Origin: a bacterium HR29
Lineage (GTDB): Bacteria; Chloroflexota; Dehalococcoidia; Tepidiformales; Tepidiformaceae
Assembly: GCA_002898215.1 (NCBI GenBank)
Contig: BEIF01000001.1
Span: forward strand, 905,602 to 969,601
Length of the DNA: 64,000 nt
Direction: 5' to 3'
Shown here piece after piece: positions 16,294 to 24,777 of this stretch. Made by a program: the position numbers and the translations under genes. The notes below the pieces were generated by a model. It did not search any database. It was not told the DNA's origin and worked only from the letters and a program-made list of their open reading frames with translations. Numbering within the stretch: position 1 is the first letter of the stretch; the number at the start of each line of letters is the position of its first letter.

Positions 16294-17052
16294 ATGAGCG
16301 CAGGACGGCCCCTCGAGGGACGGGTGGCCCTCGTGACCGGCGGGTCCCGAGGTATCGGCCGGGCGATCTGTATCGAGCTCGGTCGACAAGGGGCGCGCGT
16401 GGCGGTGAACTATCGGGAACGGGCCGACGCCGCCGAGGAGGTCGCGCGCATCATCCGGGAGAGCGGGAGCGAGGCCATCGTCGTGCGGGGCGACGTGGCG
16501 AGCCCGGACGACGCCGCTTCCATCGTCCAGGAGACGGTGGCGGCGTTCGGCGGACTCGACATCCTGGTGAACAACGCCGGCATCACGCGTGACGGCCTCC
16601 TCCTCCGCATGTCCGAGCAGGACTGGGATGCCGTTCACGACACGAACCTGCGTGGAGCCTTCCTCGTTACCAAGGCCGCCCTTCGCCACCTCTTGCGTTC
16701 GAAGGCCGGGCGGGTGGTGAACATCTCCAGCGTCGTCGGCGTGATGGGGAACGCGGGCCAGGCCAATTACGCCGCAGCGAAGGCAGGGCTGATCGGGTTC
16801 ACGCGCGCCCTGGCGCGGGAAGTCGCCTCGCGGGCGGTCACCGTGAACGCCGTGGCCCCAGGCTTCATCGAGACGGACATCACCGCCCAACTCTCGGAGA
16901 AGCAGCTCGCAGCCATCCTGCCGCAGATTCCCCTGGGGCGAGTGGCGAAGCCCGAGGAGGTGGCGCCGCTGGTGGCCTTCCTTGCCAGCGACGCTGCCGC
17001 GTACATCACGGGGCAGTGCATCCACGTGGACGGCGGTATGGTGATGGCGTGA
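16294..17052 (+). CDS. fabG: 3-oxoacyl-ACP reductase
   Basis: NADPH-dependent short-chain dehydrogenase that reduces 3-ketoacyl-ACP. 252 residues with the cofactor motif VTGGSRGIGRA near residues 13-23, NNAG near 88, the catalytic Ser in NISSVVGVMG, and YAAAK (Tyr-x3-Lys). The C terminus ITGQCIHVDGGMVMA is typical of FabG. It starts one base after the fabD stop and its stop overlaps the nusB start (GTGA). Confidence 0.93.
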   Translation: MSAGRPLEGRVALVTGGSRGIGRAICIELGRQGARVAVNYRERADAAEEVARIIRESGSEAIVVRGDVASPDDAASIVQETVAAFGGLDILVNNAGITRDGLLLRMSEQDWDAVHDTNLRGAFLVTKAALRHLLRSKAGRVVNISSVVGVMGNAGQANYAAAKAGLIGFTRALAREVASRAVTVNAVAPGFIETDITAQLSEKQLAAILPQIPLGRVAKPEEVAPLVAFLASDAAAYITGQCIHVDGGMVMA

Positions 17053-17510
17053 TCGACACCACCGACAGTGTCCTCCGTCGGGTTCGCTGCTTGGCCCTGG
17101 AAGCGCTCTACGAAGCCGACACGGCAGGGCACGACGCTGAGCGCGCCTACAATCGCCGCCTCCACGAGGTGGCCGAGGAAGACCCGGAGGTGGCCAAGCC
17201 CGGCCCGGCCGGCTACGGCCGCGGAATGGTCCGCGGGGTGATGCGCATGCGCGAAACCATCGACCGTTACATCGCTGCGGCAGCGACCCAGCGGCCCCTC
17301 GACGCGATGCCCGTCATCGACCGGAACATCCTCCGCCTTGCCATCTGGGAGCTCCTCTCCGATAATGCGGCGCCGGTCGGAGCCGTCGTGAACGAGGCGG
17401 TGGAGCTCGCACATCGTTATGGAGGGGAGGCGTCGCCAGGGTTCGTGAACGCCGTCCTGCATACCGTGAGCGAACGCATCCGCGGCCAGCGGAAGCGCAC
17501 GGAGGGATAG
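17049..17510 (+). CDS. nusB: Transcription antitermination factor NusB
   Basis: 153-residue all-helical RNA-binding protein that forms the NusB-NusE(S10) complex on boxA during rRNA transcription. Family signatures: CLALEALYEAD near the N terminus, MPVIDRNILRLAIWELL, and APVGAVVNEAVELAHRYGGEASPGFVNAVL. The GTG at 17049 is chosen because it overlaps the fabG stop; the 11 codons upstream encode fabG sequence in another frame. Lying inside a fatty-acid cluster is unusual. Confidence 0.92.
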   Translation: MIDTTDSVLRRVRCLALEALYEADTAGHDAERAYNRRLHEVAEEDPEVAKPGPAGYGRGMVRGVMRMRETIDRYIAAAATQRPLDAMPVIDRNILRLAIWELLSDNAAPVGAVVNEAVELAHRYGGEASPGFVNAVLHTVSERIRGQRKRTEG

Positions 17511-17570
17511 CGCGGAGCGGGCCGTCCCTGCATCCTCAAATACCACACAACGACGAAGGAGATTGCACCC

Positions 17571-17828
17571 GTGGCTACAGTCTTCGAGCGTGTCCGCGCG
17601 ATCGTCTGCGAACAGCTGGGAGTGGACGAGGACCAGGTGACTCCCACGACCTCGTTCGTCGAGGACCTGAACGCCGACTCTCTCGACCTCGTGGAGCTGA
17701 TCATGGCGCTGGAGGAAGAGTTCGGCGACGAGGCGCAGATCGAGATCAGCGACGAGGACGCTGAGAAGATCGTGACGGTCCAGGACGCCGTAGACTATCT
17801 GAAGGAGCACGGCGTCGAAGACAAGTAG
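17571..17828 (+). CDS. acpP: Acyl carrier protein
   Basis: 85-residue acidic four-helix carrier. The phosphopantetheine attachment site is DSLDLVEL with Ser37. GTG start with GAAGGAG 11 bases upstream. It works with FabD and FabG just upstream; the usual fabF is not next to it. Confidence 0.95.
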   Translation: MATVFERVRAIVCEQLGVDEDQVTPTTSFVEDLNADSLDLVELIMALEEEFGDEAQIEISDEDAEKIVTVQDAVDYLKEHGVEDK

Positions 17829-17848
17829 CCCTGCCCCCGGGGCAGGGC
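17828..17848 (+). repeat. GC-rich hairpin between acpP and tatA
   Basis: GCCCTGCCCC and GGGGCAGGGC are separated by one base and can fold as an 8-9 bp stem starting at the last base of the acpP stop. There is no U-run, so it is not a classical terminator. It could protect the abundant acpP message or lower readthrough into tatA. Confidence 0.5.
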
Positions 17849-17864
17849 CCCCGGGGAGGGGTGC

Positions 17865-18335
17865 GTGGAGTTCCTGGGGATCGGCTACCAGGAGATCCTG
17901 GCCATCCTGCTGGTGGCCCTGATCTTCCTCGGCCCCGAGCGGCTCCCGCAGGTGGCGTACCAGCTCGGACGGGCGGTGCGTACCATGCAGCGGTACGCCC
18001 GCCTCGTTCGCGACGAGTTCCGCGAAGAGCTGCAGATGCTCGAGGAGGAGTACAAGGGCATCCGGGCCGAGATGGAAGCCGCCCGGGCCGAGCTCCGCGC
18101 CCACGAGGCGGAGCTGCGCGCCCGTCTCGAGGAGACGAACCGGGAGCTGGAGCGCGTACGCCGGGAAGCACAGGCGGGGCTGCAGCCGCTCCCCGCGGCC
18201 ACATCCCGGGTCACGCCGGCGACGCCTCCATCCAACGGCTCCCCTCCCGCCGCCTCCGCTGCCACGTCGGCATCCTCTCCCGCCTCGGCGACACCGCGCG
18301 AGAGTGGGCCGCCACGCGACCCCCTGGTCTTTTAG
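17865..18335 (+). CDS. tatA: Twin-arginine translocase TatA/TatB-type subunit
   Basis: 156 residues: a single N-terminal membrane helix (ILAILLVALIFLGPERLP, with the conserved Phe-Leu-Gly-Pro-Glu hinge), then an amphipathic helix, a long charged coiled coil (about 45-115) and a low-complexity Ala/Ser/Pro tail. The length and long helical region look more like TatB than a minimal TatA; in monoderms one protein often serves both roles. GTG start preceded by GGGGAGGGG. tatC follows 15 bases later. Confidence 0.88.
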   Translation: MEFLGIGYQEILAILLVALIFLGPERLPQVAYQLGRAVRTMQRYARLVRDEFREELQMLEEEYKGIRAEMEAARAELRAHEAELRARLEETNRELERVRREAQAGLQPLPAATSRVTPATPPSNGSPPAASAATSASSPASATPRESGPPRDPLVF

Positions 18336-18350
18336 GGGAGGAGGTGCCGA

Positions 18351-19154
18351 ATGGCGCAGGGTACGAAAACGGAGGAGGGCCAGCGCCAGGAGCTCCGGAC
18401 CGCCGAGGAGTTCACCGGCGGACCGGAGATGACCCTCATCGAGCACCTCATCGAGCTCCGGCGACGGGTCATCATCTCGGCGCTGGCCGTGGTCGTCGGC
18501 ATCGTCATCTGCGCCGTCTTCTGGGAGGACATCCTCGGCTGGCTGTTGGCCCCCGCACGGGAGCGGAACCCCGACTTCCAGGTCTCGAGCTTCTCCCCCA
18601 CCGACCGGATCGCCATCCTCTTCCGCATCGCCCTGTACGGCGGCCTCCTCGTGGCGTCGCCGGTCGTCGTCTACGAGATCCTCGCCTTCGTGGTGCCGGG
18701 GCTCACCCCCCGGGAACGGCGCCTCGTCCTCCCGGTGCTGTTCGGCAGCGCTTTCTTCCTTCTCGGCGGGATGGCGTTCGCCTACTGGGTGATTCTCCCC
18801 GCCTCGCTCGGCTTCCTCCTCGACTTCGGCTCGGAGAACATCCGGAACGTCATCGGGATCCGCCAGTACGTCGACTTCGTGACCCGGATCGTCTTCTGGG
18901 TCGGCGTCTCCTTCGAGCTGCCGATGCTGATGATGTTCCTCTCCCGTCTGGGAGTGGTGACGGCGGGGAAGATGCTAGGCCTCTGGCGATACGCCCTGGT
19001 CGCCGTGTTCGTGGTTGCCGCGGTCGTCACGCCGACGCCCGACCCCCTCACGCAGTCCTTGGTGGCAGGGCCGCTGTTCGTTCTCTACTTCGTCGGGGTG
19101 GTCCTCGCCTGGATGGCGCGCCCGCGAACGCGTGAGGAAGATTTCGGGATATGA
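18351..19154 (+). CDS. tatC: Sec-independent protein translocase TatC
   Basis: 267-residue polytopic membrane protein that binds twin-arginine signal peptides. It has the expected six hydrophobic helices and the family motifs MTLIEHLIELRRRVI (N-terminal), SFSPTDRIAILFRIALYGGLL, and LPMLMMFLSRLGVV. It overlaps the next gene by ATGA. A Tat-type substrate is encoded at 63106. Confidence 0.94.
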   Translation: MAQGTKTEEGQRQELRTAEEFTGGPEMTLIEHLIELRRRVIISALAVVVGIVICAVFWEDILGWLLAPARERNPDFQVSSFSPTDRIAILFRIALYGGLLVASPVVVYEILAFVVPGLTPRERRLVLPVLFGSAFFLLGGMAFAYWVILPASLGFLLDFGSENIRNVIGIRQYVDFVTRIVFWVGVSFELPMLMMFLSRLGVVTAGKMLGLWRYALVAVFVVAAVVTPTPDPLTQSLVAGPLFVLYFVGVVLAWMARPRTREEDFGI

Positions 19155-19960
19155 GGGTCCCGCGCGGCGCGCGAGCGGCGGCCATCGGCGCGGCGGGCGG
19201 CCTCTTCGCGGGCCTGACAGGCGTGGGCGGAGGAGCCATCCTCGTTCCTTTGCTCGTGAGTGCGCTGCGCATGCGGCAGCATGCGGCGCACGGCACGTCG
19301 CTGGCGGTCATCGGCGCCGGGGCACTCGCCGGGGCGGCGACGTATGCCCGGACGACCAGCATCGACTGGCCGCTGGCGATGACCCTCCTGCCGACCGCGC
19401 TGCTCGGTGCGGCAGCGGGGGCAACGTTCGTCCAGCGCATCCCGGCCATCAGGCTGCGCGCGCTCTTCGGAGCCTTCCTCTTCGCGGTCGCTCTCCGCAT
19501 GGCGCTCCCCCTTGGCGGGGCTGCCGCGCACGTCGACGGAGTTTGGAGGCTCCTCCTCGGCGCCGGAACCGGCCTGGCGGGCGGCCTCCTCTCGGGCGCG
19601 CTCGGAGTGGGTGGCGGAGCAGTCTTCGTACCGGCGCTCGTGCTCCTCTTCGGCGAAAGTCAGCACGCCGCCCAGGGCGTCTCGCTGGCGGTCATCGTTC
19701 CCACCGCGGCTGCGGGCACGGCGACCCACTGGCGCCACGGGAGCGTCGACGGCTCCGTCGCCGCCTGGCTGGCGCTGGGAGCGGTGCCGGGTAGCGCCGC
19801 AGGAGCGGCGGTGGCATCATCCCTCCGAGCCGATGTCCTCCAGCGCGGCTTCGCAGCCGTCCTGCTGGCCGTCGGCGCCCAGATGGTGTGGAGCGGCTGG
19901 CGTGCCGCCCGCACTCCCGCAGCGCAGGTGGAGGGAACCCCGACGCATGACGCCGGATGA
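19151..19960 (+). CDS. TauE/SafE family membrane transporter (copy 1)
   Basis: 269 residues with two homologous halves, each opening with a G-rich helix ([19 protein letters not shown] and [19 protein letters not shown]) and HAAxGxSLAV motifs. These are hallmarks of the sulfite/organosulfonate exporter family, with 7-8 predicted membrane helices. The substrate in this organism is unknown. ATGA overlap with tatC; the uracil-DNA glycosylase gene starts inside its last 14 bases. A distinct paralogue is at 26671. Confidence 0.85.
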   Translation: MRVPRGARAAAIGAAGGLFAGLTGVGGGAILVPLLVSALRMRQHAAHGTSLAVIGAGALAGAATYARTTSIDWPLAMTLLPTALLGAAAGATFVQRIPAIRLRALFGAFLFAVALRMALPLGGAAAHVDGVWRLLLGAGTGLAGGLLSGALGVGGGAVFVPALVLLFGESQHAAQGVSLAVIVPTAAAGTATHWRHGSVDGSVAAWLALGAVPGSAAGAAVASSLRADVLQRGFAAVLLAVGAQMVWSGWRAARTPAAQVEGTPTHDAG

Positions 19961-20582
19961 GAAGCGCGCAGCCATCGAGCAGCTCGAGCGTGAGGTGCGC
20001 AGCTGTACGCGGTGCGCCCTCGCCGCGACCCGTACCAACGCCGTTCCCGGTGAAGGCCCCGTCACCGCGGAGGTCATGTTCATCGGCGAAGCGCCGGGGG
20101 CGAACGAAGACCGCCTGGGCCGCCCGTTCGTGGGCCAGGCCGGCGCGTTCCTCGACGAGCTCCTCGCTGCCGCAGGCCTGCGCCGGAGCGAGGTCTACAT
20201 CTGCAACGTGCTGAAGTGCCGCCCGCCCGGCAACCGGGATCCCCTGCCGGGCGAAATCGAGGCCTGCCGCGACTACCTCGACCGCCAGATCGCGATCGTC
20301 GATCCCCTCGTCATCGTGACCCTGGGGCGGTACTCCATGGCCCGCTTCTTCCCGAACCAGTCGATTTCGAAGATCCACGGGAAGGCGAGGCAGGTCGGTA
20401 CGCGTTGGTACGTCCCGATGTACCATCCGGCCGCAGCCTTGCACCAGCAGAGCCTGCGCGAGACGATCGTGGAGGACTTTCGCGCGCTGGCCGATGTGCT
20501 GCGCGCGGCTCGGGCAGCCCGCGCGAGCCGTTCCCCTGAACCTCGCGAGGTGCCCGCCTCGCAGATGCGATTGTTCGATTGA
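19947..20582 (+). CDS. Uracil-DNA glycosylase, family 4 (iron-sulfur type)
   Basis: 211-residue DNA repair enzyme that excises uracil. Motif 1 is [20 protein letters not shown] and the second motif is YHPAAAL. The four [4Fe-4S] cysteines are present as C-x2-C at residues 20 and 23 and a second pair in [22 protein letters not shown]. Such family 4 enzymes are typical of thermophiles and many high-GC bacteria. The ATG at 19947 is chosen since the cluster motif begins about 20 residues later; the longer open frame upstream is the tauE shadow. Confidence 0.92.
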   Translation: MTPDEKRAAIEQLEREVRSCTRCALAATRTNAVPGEGPVTAEVMFIGEAPGANEDRLGRPFVGQAGAFLDELLAAAGLRRSEVYICNVLKCRPPGNRDPLPGEIEACRDYLDRQIAIVDPLVIVTLGRYSMARFFPNQSISKIHGKARQVGTRWYVPMYHPAAALHQQSLRETIVEDFRALADVLRAARAARASRSPEPREVPASQMRLFD

Positions 20583-20587
20583 GCTTT

Positions 20588-22243
20588 ATGTCACGTCCTC
20601 CCCTCCGTGTCATCCCCCTCGGCGGACTCGGTGAGATCGGCCGGAACATGATGCTCCTCGAGTACGCCGATGACCTCATCGTCATCGACGTCGGGCTCAT
20701 GTTCCCGGAAGAGGAGATGCTCGGCGTCGACCTCGTGATTCCCGATTTCACCTACGTGCGTGAGCGGCGGGATGCGCTCCGCGCCGTGTTCCTTACGCAC
20801 GGACACGAGGACCACGTCGGCGCCCTGCCGTACTTCCTCCGCGAGTTCCAGGTTCCCGTGTACAGCACGAGGCTCACGGACGGACTCGTCCGGGTGAAGC
20901 TCGCGGAGCATCGGCTGCTCGACCGCGCGGAACTCCACGTCGTCAAACCCGGCGACGTCATCCGCGCGGGCGTCTTCGAAGTGGAGTTCTTCCAGGTGGC
21001 GCACAGCATCCCCGATGCCTGCGGGCTCATCATTCGCACTCCGTACGGTCCCGTCGTTCACACGGGCGACTTCAAGTTGGACCACACCCCGGTGATGAAC
21101 CAGCACACCGACCTCATCCGCCTGGCCCAGGTGGGCGCGGAAGGGTGCCTCCTCCTGCTAGCGGATTCGACCTACGCGGAGCAGGAGGGCTTCACGCCCA
21201 GCGAGGAGTTGGTCGGCCACGCCTTGCGAAACATCATGGCCGAGGCGCCCGGGCGCGTGATCGTAGCGACGTTCGCTTCGCTCATCTCCCGCGTCCAGCA
21301 GGTCATCGATGCAGCCGTCGCCACCGGGCGAAAGGTGTTCGTCACCGGCCGCTCCATGATCGACAACGTCGCCATGGCGCAGCGGCTCGGCTACCTGAAC
21401 GTACCGGAAGGACTCCTCATCGGCGTCGATGAGATGCGCAGCCTCCCGCACCGGCAGCTCGCCGTGATCACGACCGGCAGCCAAGGAGAGCCGACGAGCG
21501 CCCTGACGCGCATGGCGAACGGTGACCACCGCCACATCACCATCACCAAGGGGGACACGGTGGTCCTTTCCGCCACGGCCATCCCCGGGAACGAGCACGC
21601 CGTCTTCCGGAACGTCGATAACCTCTTCAGGCTCGGGGCGAACGTGCTGTACAACCGCGTGGCGAACGTGCACGTCCGCGGCCACGCGAGCCGCGAGGAG
21701 CTGAAGATCATCCAGAGCATCGTCCAACCGGAGTACTTCGTTCCCATCCACGGCGAGTACCGGCACCTGGTGGTCCACGCGCGCCTCGCCGAGGCGGTGG
21801 GGGTGCCGGAAGGGAACGCCTTCGTCCTCACCGACGGGGACGTCCTGGAAATCGACGACACGTGCGCCCGCATCGCTGGTCGCGTTCCCGCGAGTTATGT
21901 TTATGTCGACGGGCTCGGCATCGGCGACATCGACCAGCACATCCTCCGCGACCGGGCCCACCTCTCGACCGACGGCGTCGTTGTCGTCATCGCTACCGTC
22001 GACAAGCTGACCGGGAAGCTCACACGGCCGGCCGACATCCTGACGCGCGGGTTCGTCGACGAGGCCGAACAGAGCGAGCTGCTGGACCAGTGCCGAGAGG
22101 TGGTGGCGAAGTCGCTCGCGCTCGCCGACCACATCGCCGATTTCGGTGAGGTGAACAGCCGCATCAAGGACGCGGTGGGGCGATTCCTCTACGAGAGGAC
22201 CCGCCGCCGCCCCATGGTGCTGACGGTAACGGTCGAGGTGTAG
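20588..22243 (+). CDS. rnj: Ribonuclease J
   Basis: Metallo-beta-lactamase/beta-CASP ribonuclease for mRNA decay and rRNA maturation (endonuclease and 5'-3' exonuclease). About 551 residues with metal motif THGHEDHVGALP (motif 2), HTGDFKLDHTP (motif 4), the beta-CASP helices (VTGRSMIDNVAMAQRL), TTGSQGEPTSALTRMA, and the C-terminal HVRGHASREELK with PIHGEYRHL. ATG 20588 is preferred; a TTG at 20579 overlaps the upstream stop (TTGA) and is an alternative adding three residues. Confidence 0.95.
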   Translation: MSRPPLRVIPLGGLGEIGRNMMLLEYADDLIVIDVGLMFPEEEMLGVDLVIPDFTYVRERRDALRAVFLTHGHEDHVGALPYFLREFQVPVYSTRLTDGLVRVKLAEHRLLDRAELHVVKPGDVIRAGVFEVEFFQVAHSIPDACGLIIRTPYGPVVHTGDFKLDHTPVMNQHTDLIRLAQVGAEGCLLLLADSTYAEQEGFTPSEELVGHALRNIMAEAPGRVIVATFASLISRVQQVIDAAVATGRKVFVTGRSMIDNVAMAQRLGYLNVPEGLLIGVDEMRSLPHRQLAVITTGSQGEPTSALTRMANGDHRHITITKGDTVVLSATAIPGNEHAVFRNVDNLFRLGANVLYNRVANVHVRGHASREELKIIQSIVQPEYFVPIHGEYRHLVVHARLAEAVGVPEGNAFVLTDGDVLEIDDTCARIAGRVPASYVYVDGLGIGDIDQHILRDRAHLSTDGVVVVIATVDKLTGKLTRPADILTRGFVDEAEQSELLDQCREVVAKSLALADHIADFGEVNSRIKDAVGRFLYERTRRRPMVLTVTVEV

Positions 22244-22310
22244 TATTCCTAAGTCGAAAGGCCTCCGGAGCGCTGGCGGGGTGGGCTCCGGTGGCGAGCG
22301 AGGTGCGCCC

Positions 22311-24770
22311 ATGGCTGCACGTGCAGGCGCGCGGCCCCGCCCAGTCCGCGCGCGCCGGCGACGCCGGTCCCGCAATCTTTGGCAACGGCTTCAGCTCCGG
22401 CGGCTCGCACGGGCCGAATTCATCGGCCTCGCCCTGGCAGCGGGCGCCGCCGCAGCAGTCCCTTGGCTCATCGACGTCCCGACGGCCGCGCAGGCCGTCC
22501 GGCGAGCGGTGCTCGAATCGCTCGGCTTCGGCGTGCTGCTCCTCTCCCTGGCAGCCATCGCCGGCGGCATCGTCGTGCATCGGCGCCTGCACCGCAGGCA
22601 CCCCCAGGCCGTGCTGCGCTACGGAGTCGGCACGCTCGCCCTGCTCCTGTTCGCATGGGGAGCGCTAGGCCTGAACCACGCCGACTGGACGATCGGCGGG
22701 GTTTCGATGCGAGACGTCTCCCTCGGCGGTCGGGCGGGCGAGGCTATCGTCGGCTCCTGGTGGCGCATCCTCCTGTGGCTGGCAGCAGGCGGAGCGGCCG
22801 CCTGGCTCCTGGCGCCGCGCCCGACGGCCTGGGCGGTCCGCAACGCGCCGCGTTGGGCCGCGGAAGCGTGGAAGCGACGGTACCCACACCGCACGGCTTC
22901 CGCAGCCTGGCGAGCGACCCGCACCCTCAGGCGAGCCGCCGCCCTGCCGTTCCGGCGCCGCACCCCCGGCGACATCGTGATCGACGCGACCCTCACCGGG
23001 TTCGCTCCGCCCGTCGAGGAGCAGCCGCGCGTCTTCCGACCGTCCTTCGACCCCGCCTCGCCCGGCTCGATCATCGGGGTGGGCGCCGCCGCTGCCTTCC
23101 GGCACGAGCCTCCCCCCGAGCCGCCGGCCCTCGACGAGCCGGCCTCCGACGCCGAGTCGGTACCGGACGCCGAGGCGCCGGAGGAGCCTCGACAGCTCCC
23201 GCTCACGCTGGAGGCCACGCCGAGCGGCTGGCAGCTCCCGCCGCTCGACCTCCTGAACCCGCCCCAGCCCACTTCGAACCGGAAGCACGACAACGCCGCT
23301 CGGGCGCAGCTCATCGTGGATACCCTCGCCTCCTTCGGCGTAGACGCATCGGTGGTGGAGATCAACGAGGGCCCGACGGTGACCCAGTTCGGCGTGGAGC
23401 CGGGCTGGGAGATCCGCTACAAGGAAGTGCCCCTGAAGGACGAGCGCGGGCGGCCGATCATCGGCCCGGACGGCCGCCCGAAGACGGAGCGCATCGAGGT
23501 CGGGCGCACACGCGTGCGGGTGAATCGCATCACCGCCCTCCAGAACGACCTCGCTCTGGCACTCGCCGCGCCGAGCCTGCGCATCGAAGCACCCGTGCCC
23601 GGCCGGGCCATCGTCGGCATCGAGGTTCCGAACGATACCGCCTCCGTCGTGACCCTGCGCGGCGTGATGGAGACGAAGGAGTTCCGGGAGCTGGCACGGA
23701 AGTCGAAGCTCGCCCTTGCCCTCGGTCGGGGTGTGGCCGGGACGCCGGTGGTCGCCGATTTGGCGAAGATGCCTCACCTCCTCATCGCGGGCGCGACGGG
23801 AAGCGGCAAGAGCGTCTGCATGAACGCCATCATCACCTGCCTGATGATGAACGCCACGCCCGACGAGGTGCGCTTCGTCATGATCGACCCGAAGCGGGTG
23901 GAGCTCACCGCGTACCGGGGCATCCCGCATCTGGCCTTCAGCGAGGTCATCGTCGACGTCGACAAGGTCGTCGGCGTCCTCCAGGCGGTCGTGTCCGAAA
24001 TGGAGGCCCGGTACAGGAAGTTCGCCGAAATGGCTGTCCGGAACATCGAGGCGTACAACCGCCATCCCCGGGTGCTGCGGAAGCTGCCGTACTGGGTCGT
24101 CATCATCGACGAGCTGGCCGACCTGATGATGGCGGCCCCCTTCGAAGTCGAGAAGCTTCTCTGCCGGCTGGCCCAGCTGGCACGCGCGACGGGCATCCAC
24201 CTCGTGGTGGCCACCCAGCGGCCCTCGGTCGACGTCGTCACCGGACTCATCAAGGCGAACTTCCCCACCCGCATCGCCTTCGCCGTCACATCCCAGACCG
24301 ACTCGCGCACCATCCTCGACATGGGCGGCGCCGAGAAGCTCCTCGGCCGGGGCGACATGCTCTACCTGCCCACCGATGCGGCGAAGCCCATCCGCATCCA
24401 GGGCGTCTACGTTTCCGATGCCGAAATCGAGCGAGTGGTCCAGTACTGGAAGGACGAGCGCTTCGCCGGGCTCGCCCCCGAACGCGCCGACGCGCTCCTG
24501 GAGCAGGCACTTGTGGCGAGGAACGGCGGCGACGAGGACCTGGGCATGTCGCCGGACGACCCGCTTCTCTCCAGGGCGCGAACACTGGCGATGAGCCACC
24601 GGCGCATCTCTCCGTCGATGCTCCAGCGGCGCCTCGGCATCGGTTACATGAAGGCCGCGAAGCTCATCGAGGCGCTGGAGGCCGAGGGCATCGTCGGCCC
24701 CAGGGAGGAGGGGGAATCGCGCCGCGTGCTCGTCCGCGACGTAGCCGACGAGGACGAGGCGTGGAGCTGA
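22311..24770 (+). CDS. ftsK: DNA translocase FtsK/SpoIIIE
   Basis: Hexameric DNA pump for chromosome segregation at division. About 819 residues: a basic N terminus, four predicted membrane helices (within about residues 30-180), a short Pro/Glu-rich linker, and the motor. The Walker A GATGSGKS is at about 494-501 and Walker B is VVIIDELADLMM. The C-terminal winged-helix gamma domain (ISPSMLQRRLGIGYMKAAKLIEALE) would read polarity sequences. The ATG at 22311 is preferred, with GAGGTG seven bases upstream; GTG 22281 is possible. A charged insert of about 36 residues sits in the alpha domain after the GPTVTQF strand. Confidence 0.93.
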   Translation: MAARAGARPRPVRARRRRRSRNLWQRLQLRRLARAEFIGLALAAGAAAAVPWLIDVPTAAQAVRRAVLESLGFGVLLLSLAAIAGGIVVHRRLHRRHPQAVLRYGVGTLALLLFAWGALGLNHADWTIGGVSMRDVSLGGRAGEAIVGSWWRILLWLAAGGAAAWLLAPRPTAWAVRNAPRWAAEAWKRRYPHRTASAAWRATRTLRRAAALPFRRRTPGDIVIDATLTGFAPPVEEQPRVFRPSFDPASPGSIIGVGAAAAFRHEPPPEPPALDEPASDAESVPDAEAPEEPRQLPLTLEATPSGWQLPPLDLLNPPQPTSNRKHDNAARAQLIVDTLASFGVDASVVEINEGPTVTQFGVEPGWEIRYKEVPLKDERGRPIIGPDGRPKTERIEVGRTRVRVNRITALQNDLALALAAPSLRIEAPVPGRAIVGIEVPNDTASVVTLRGVMETKEFRELARKSKLALALGRGVAGTPVVADLAKMPHLLIAGATGSGKSVCMNAIITCLMMNATPDEVRFVMIDPKRVELTAYRGIPHLAFSEVIVDVDKVVGVLQAVVSEMEARYRKFAEMAVRNIEAYNRHPRVLRKLPYWVVIIDELADLMMAAPFEVEKLLCRLAQLARATGIHLVVATQRPSVDVVTGLIKANFPTRIAFAVTSQTDSRTILDMGGAEKLLGRGDMLYLPTDAAKPIRIQGVYVSDAEIERVVQYWKDERFAGLAPERADALLEQALVARNGGDEDLGMSPDDPLLSRARTLAMSHRRISPSMLQRRLGIGYMKAAKLIEALEAEGIVGPREEGESRRVLVRDVADEDEAWS

Positions 24771-24776
24771 TAGACT
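24771..24776 (+). promoter_or_regulatory. -10 element in front of accDA
   Basis: TAGACT overlapping the end of ftsK. The predicted +1 at 24783 is one base before an in-frame GTG at 24784, which would then be a leaderless start two codons after the ATG at 24778. Confidence 0.4.
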
Positions 24777-24777
24777 G

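Noticed and set aside
17828-17848. Rho-independent terminator after acpP
   Set aside because: The stem is good but there is no U-tract, and tatA's ribosome binding site follows at once.
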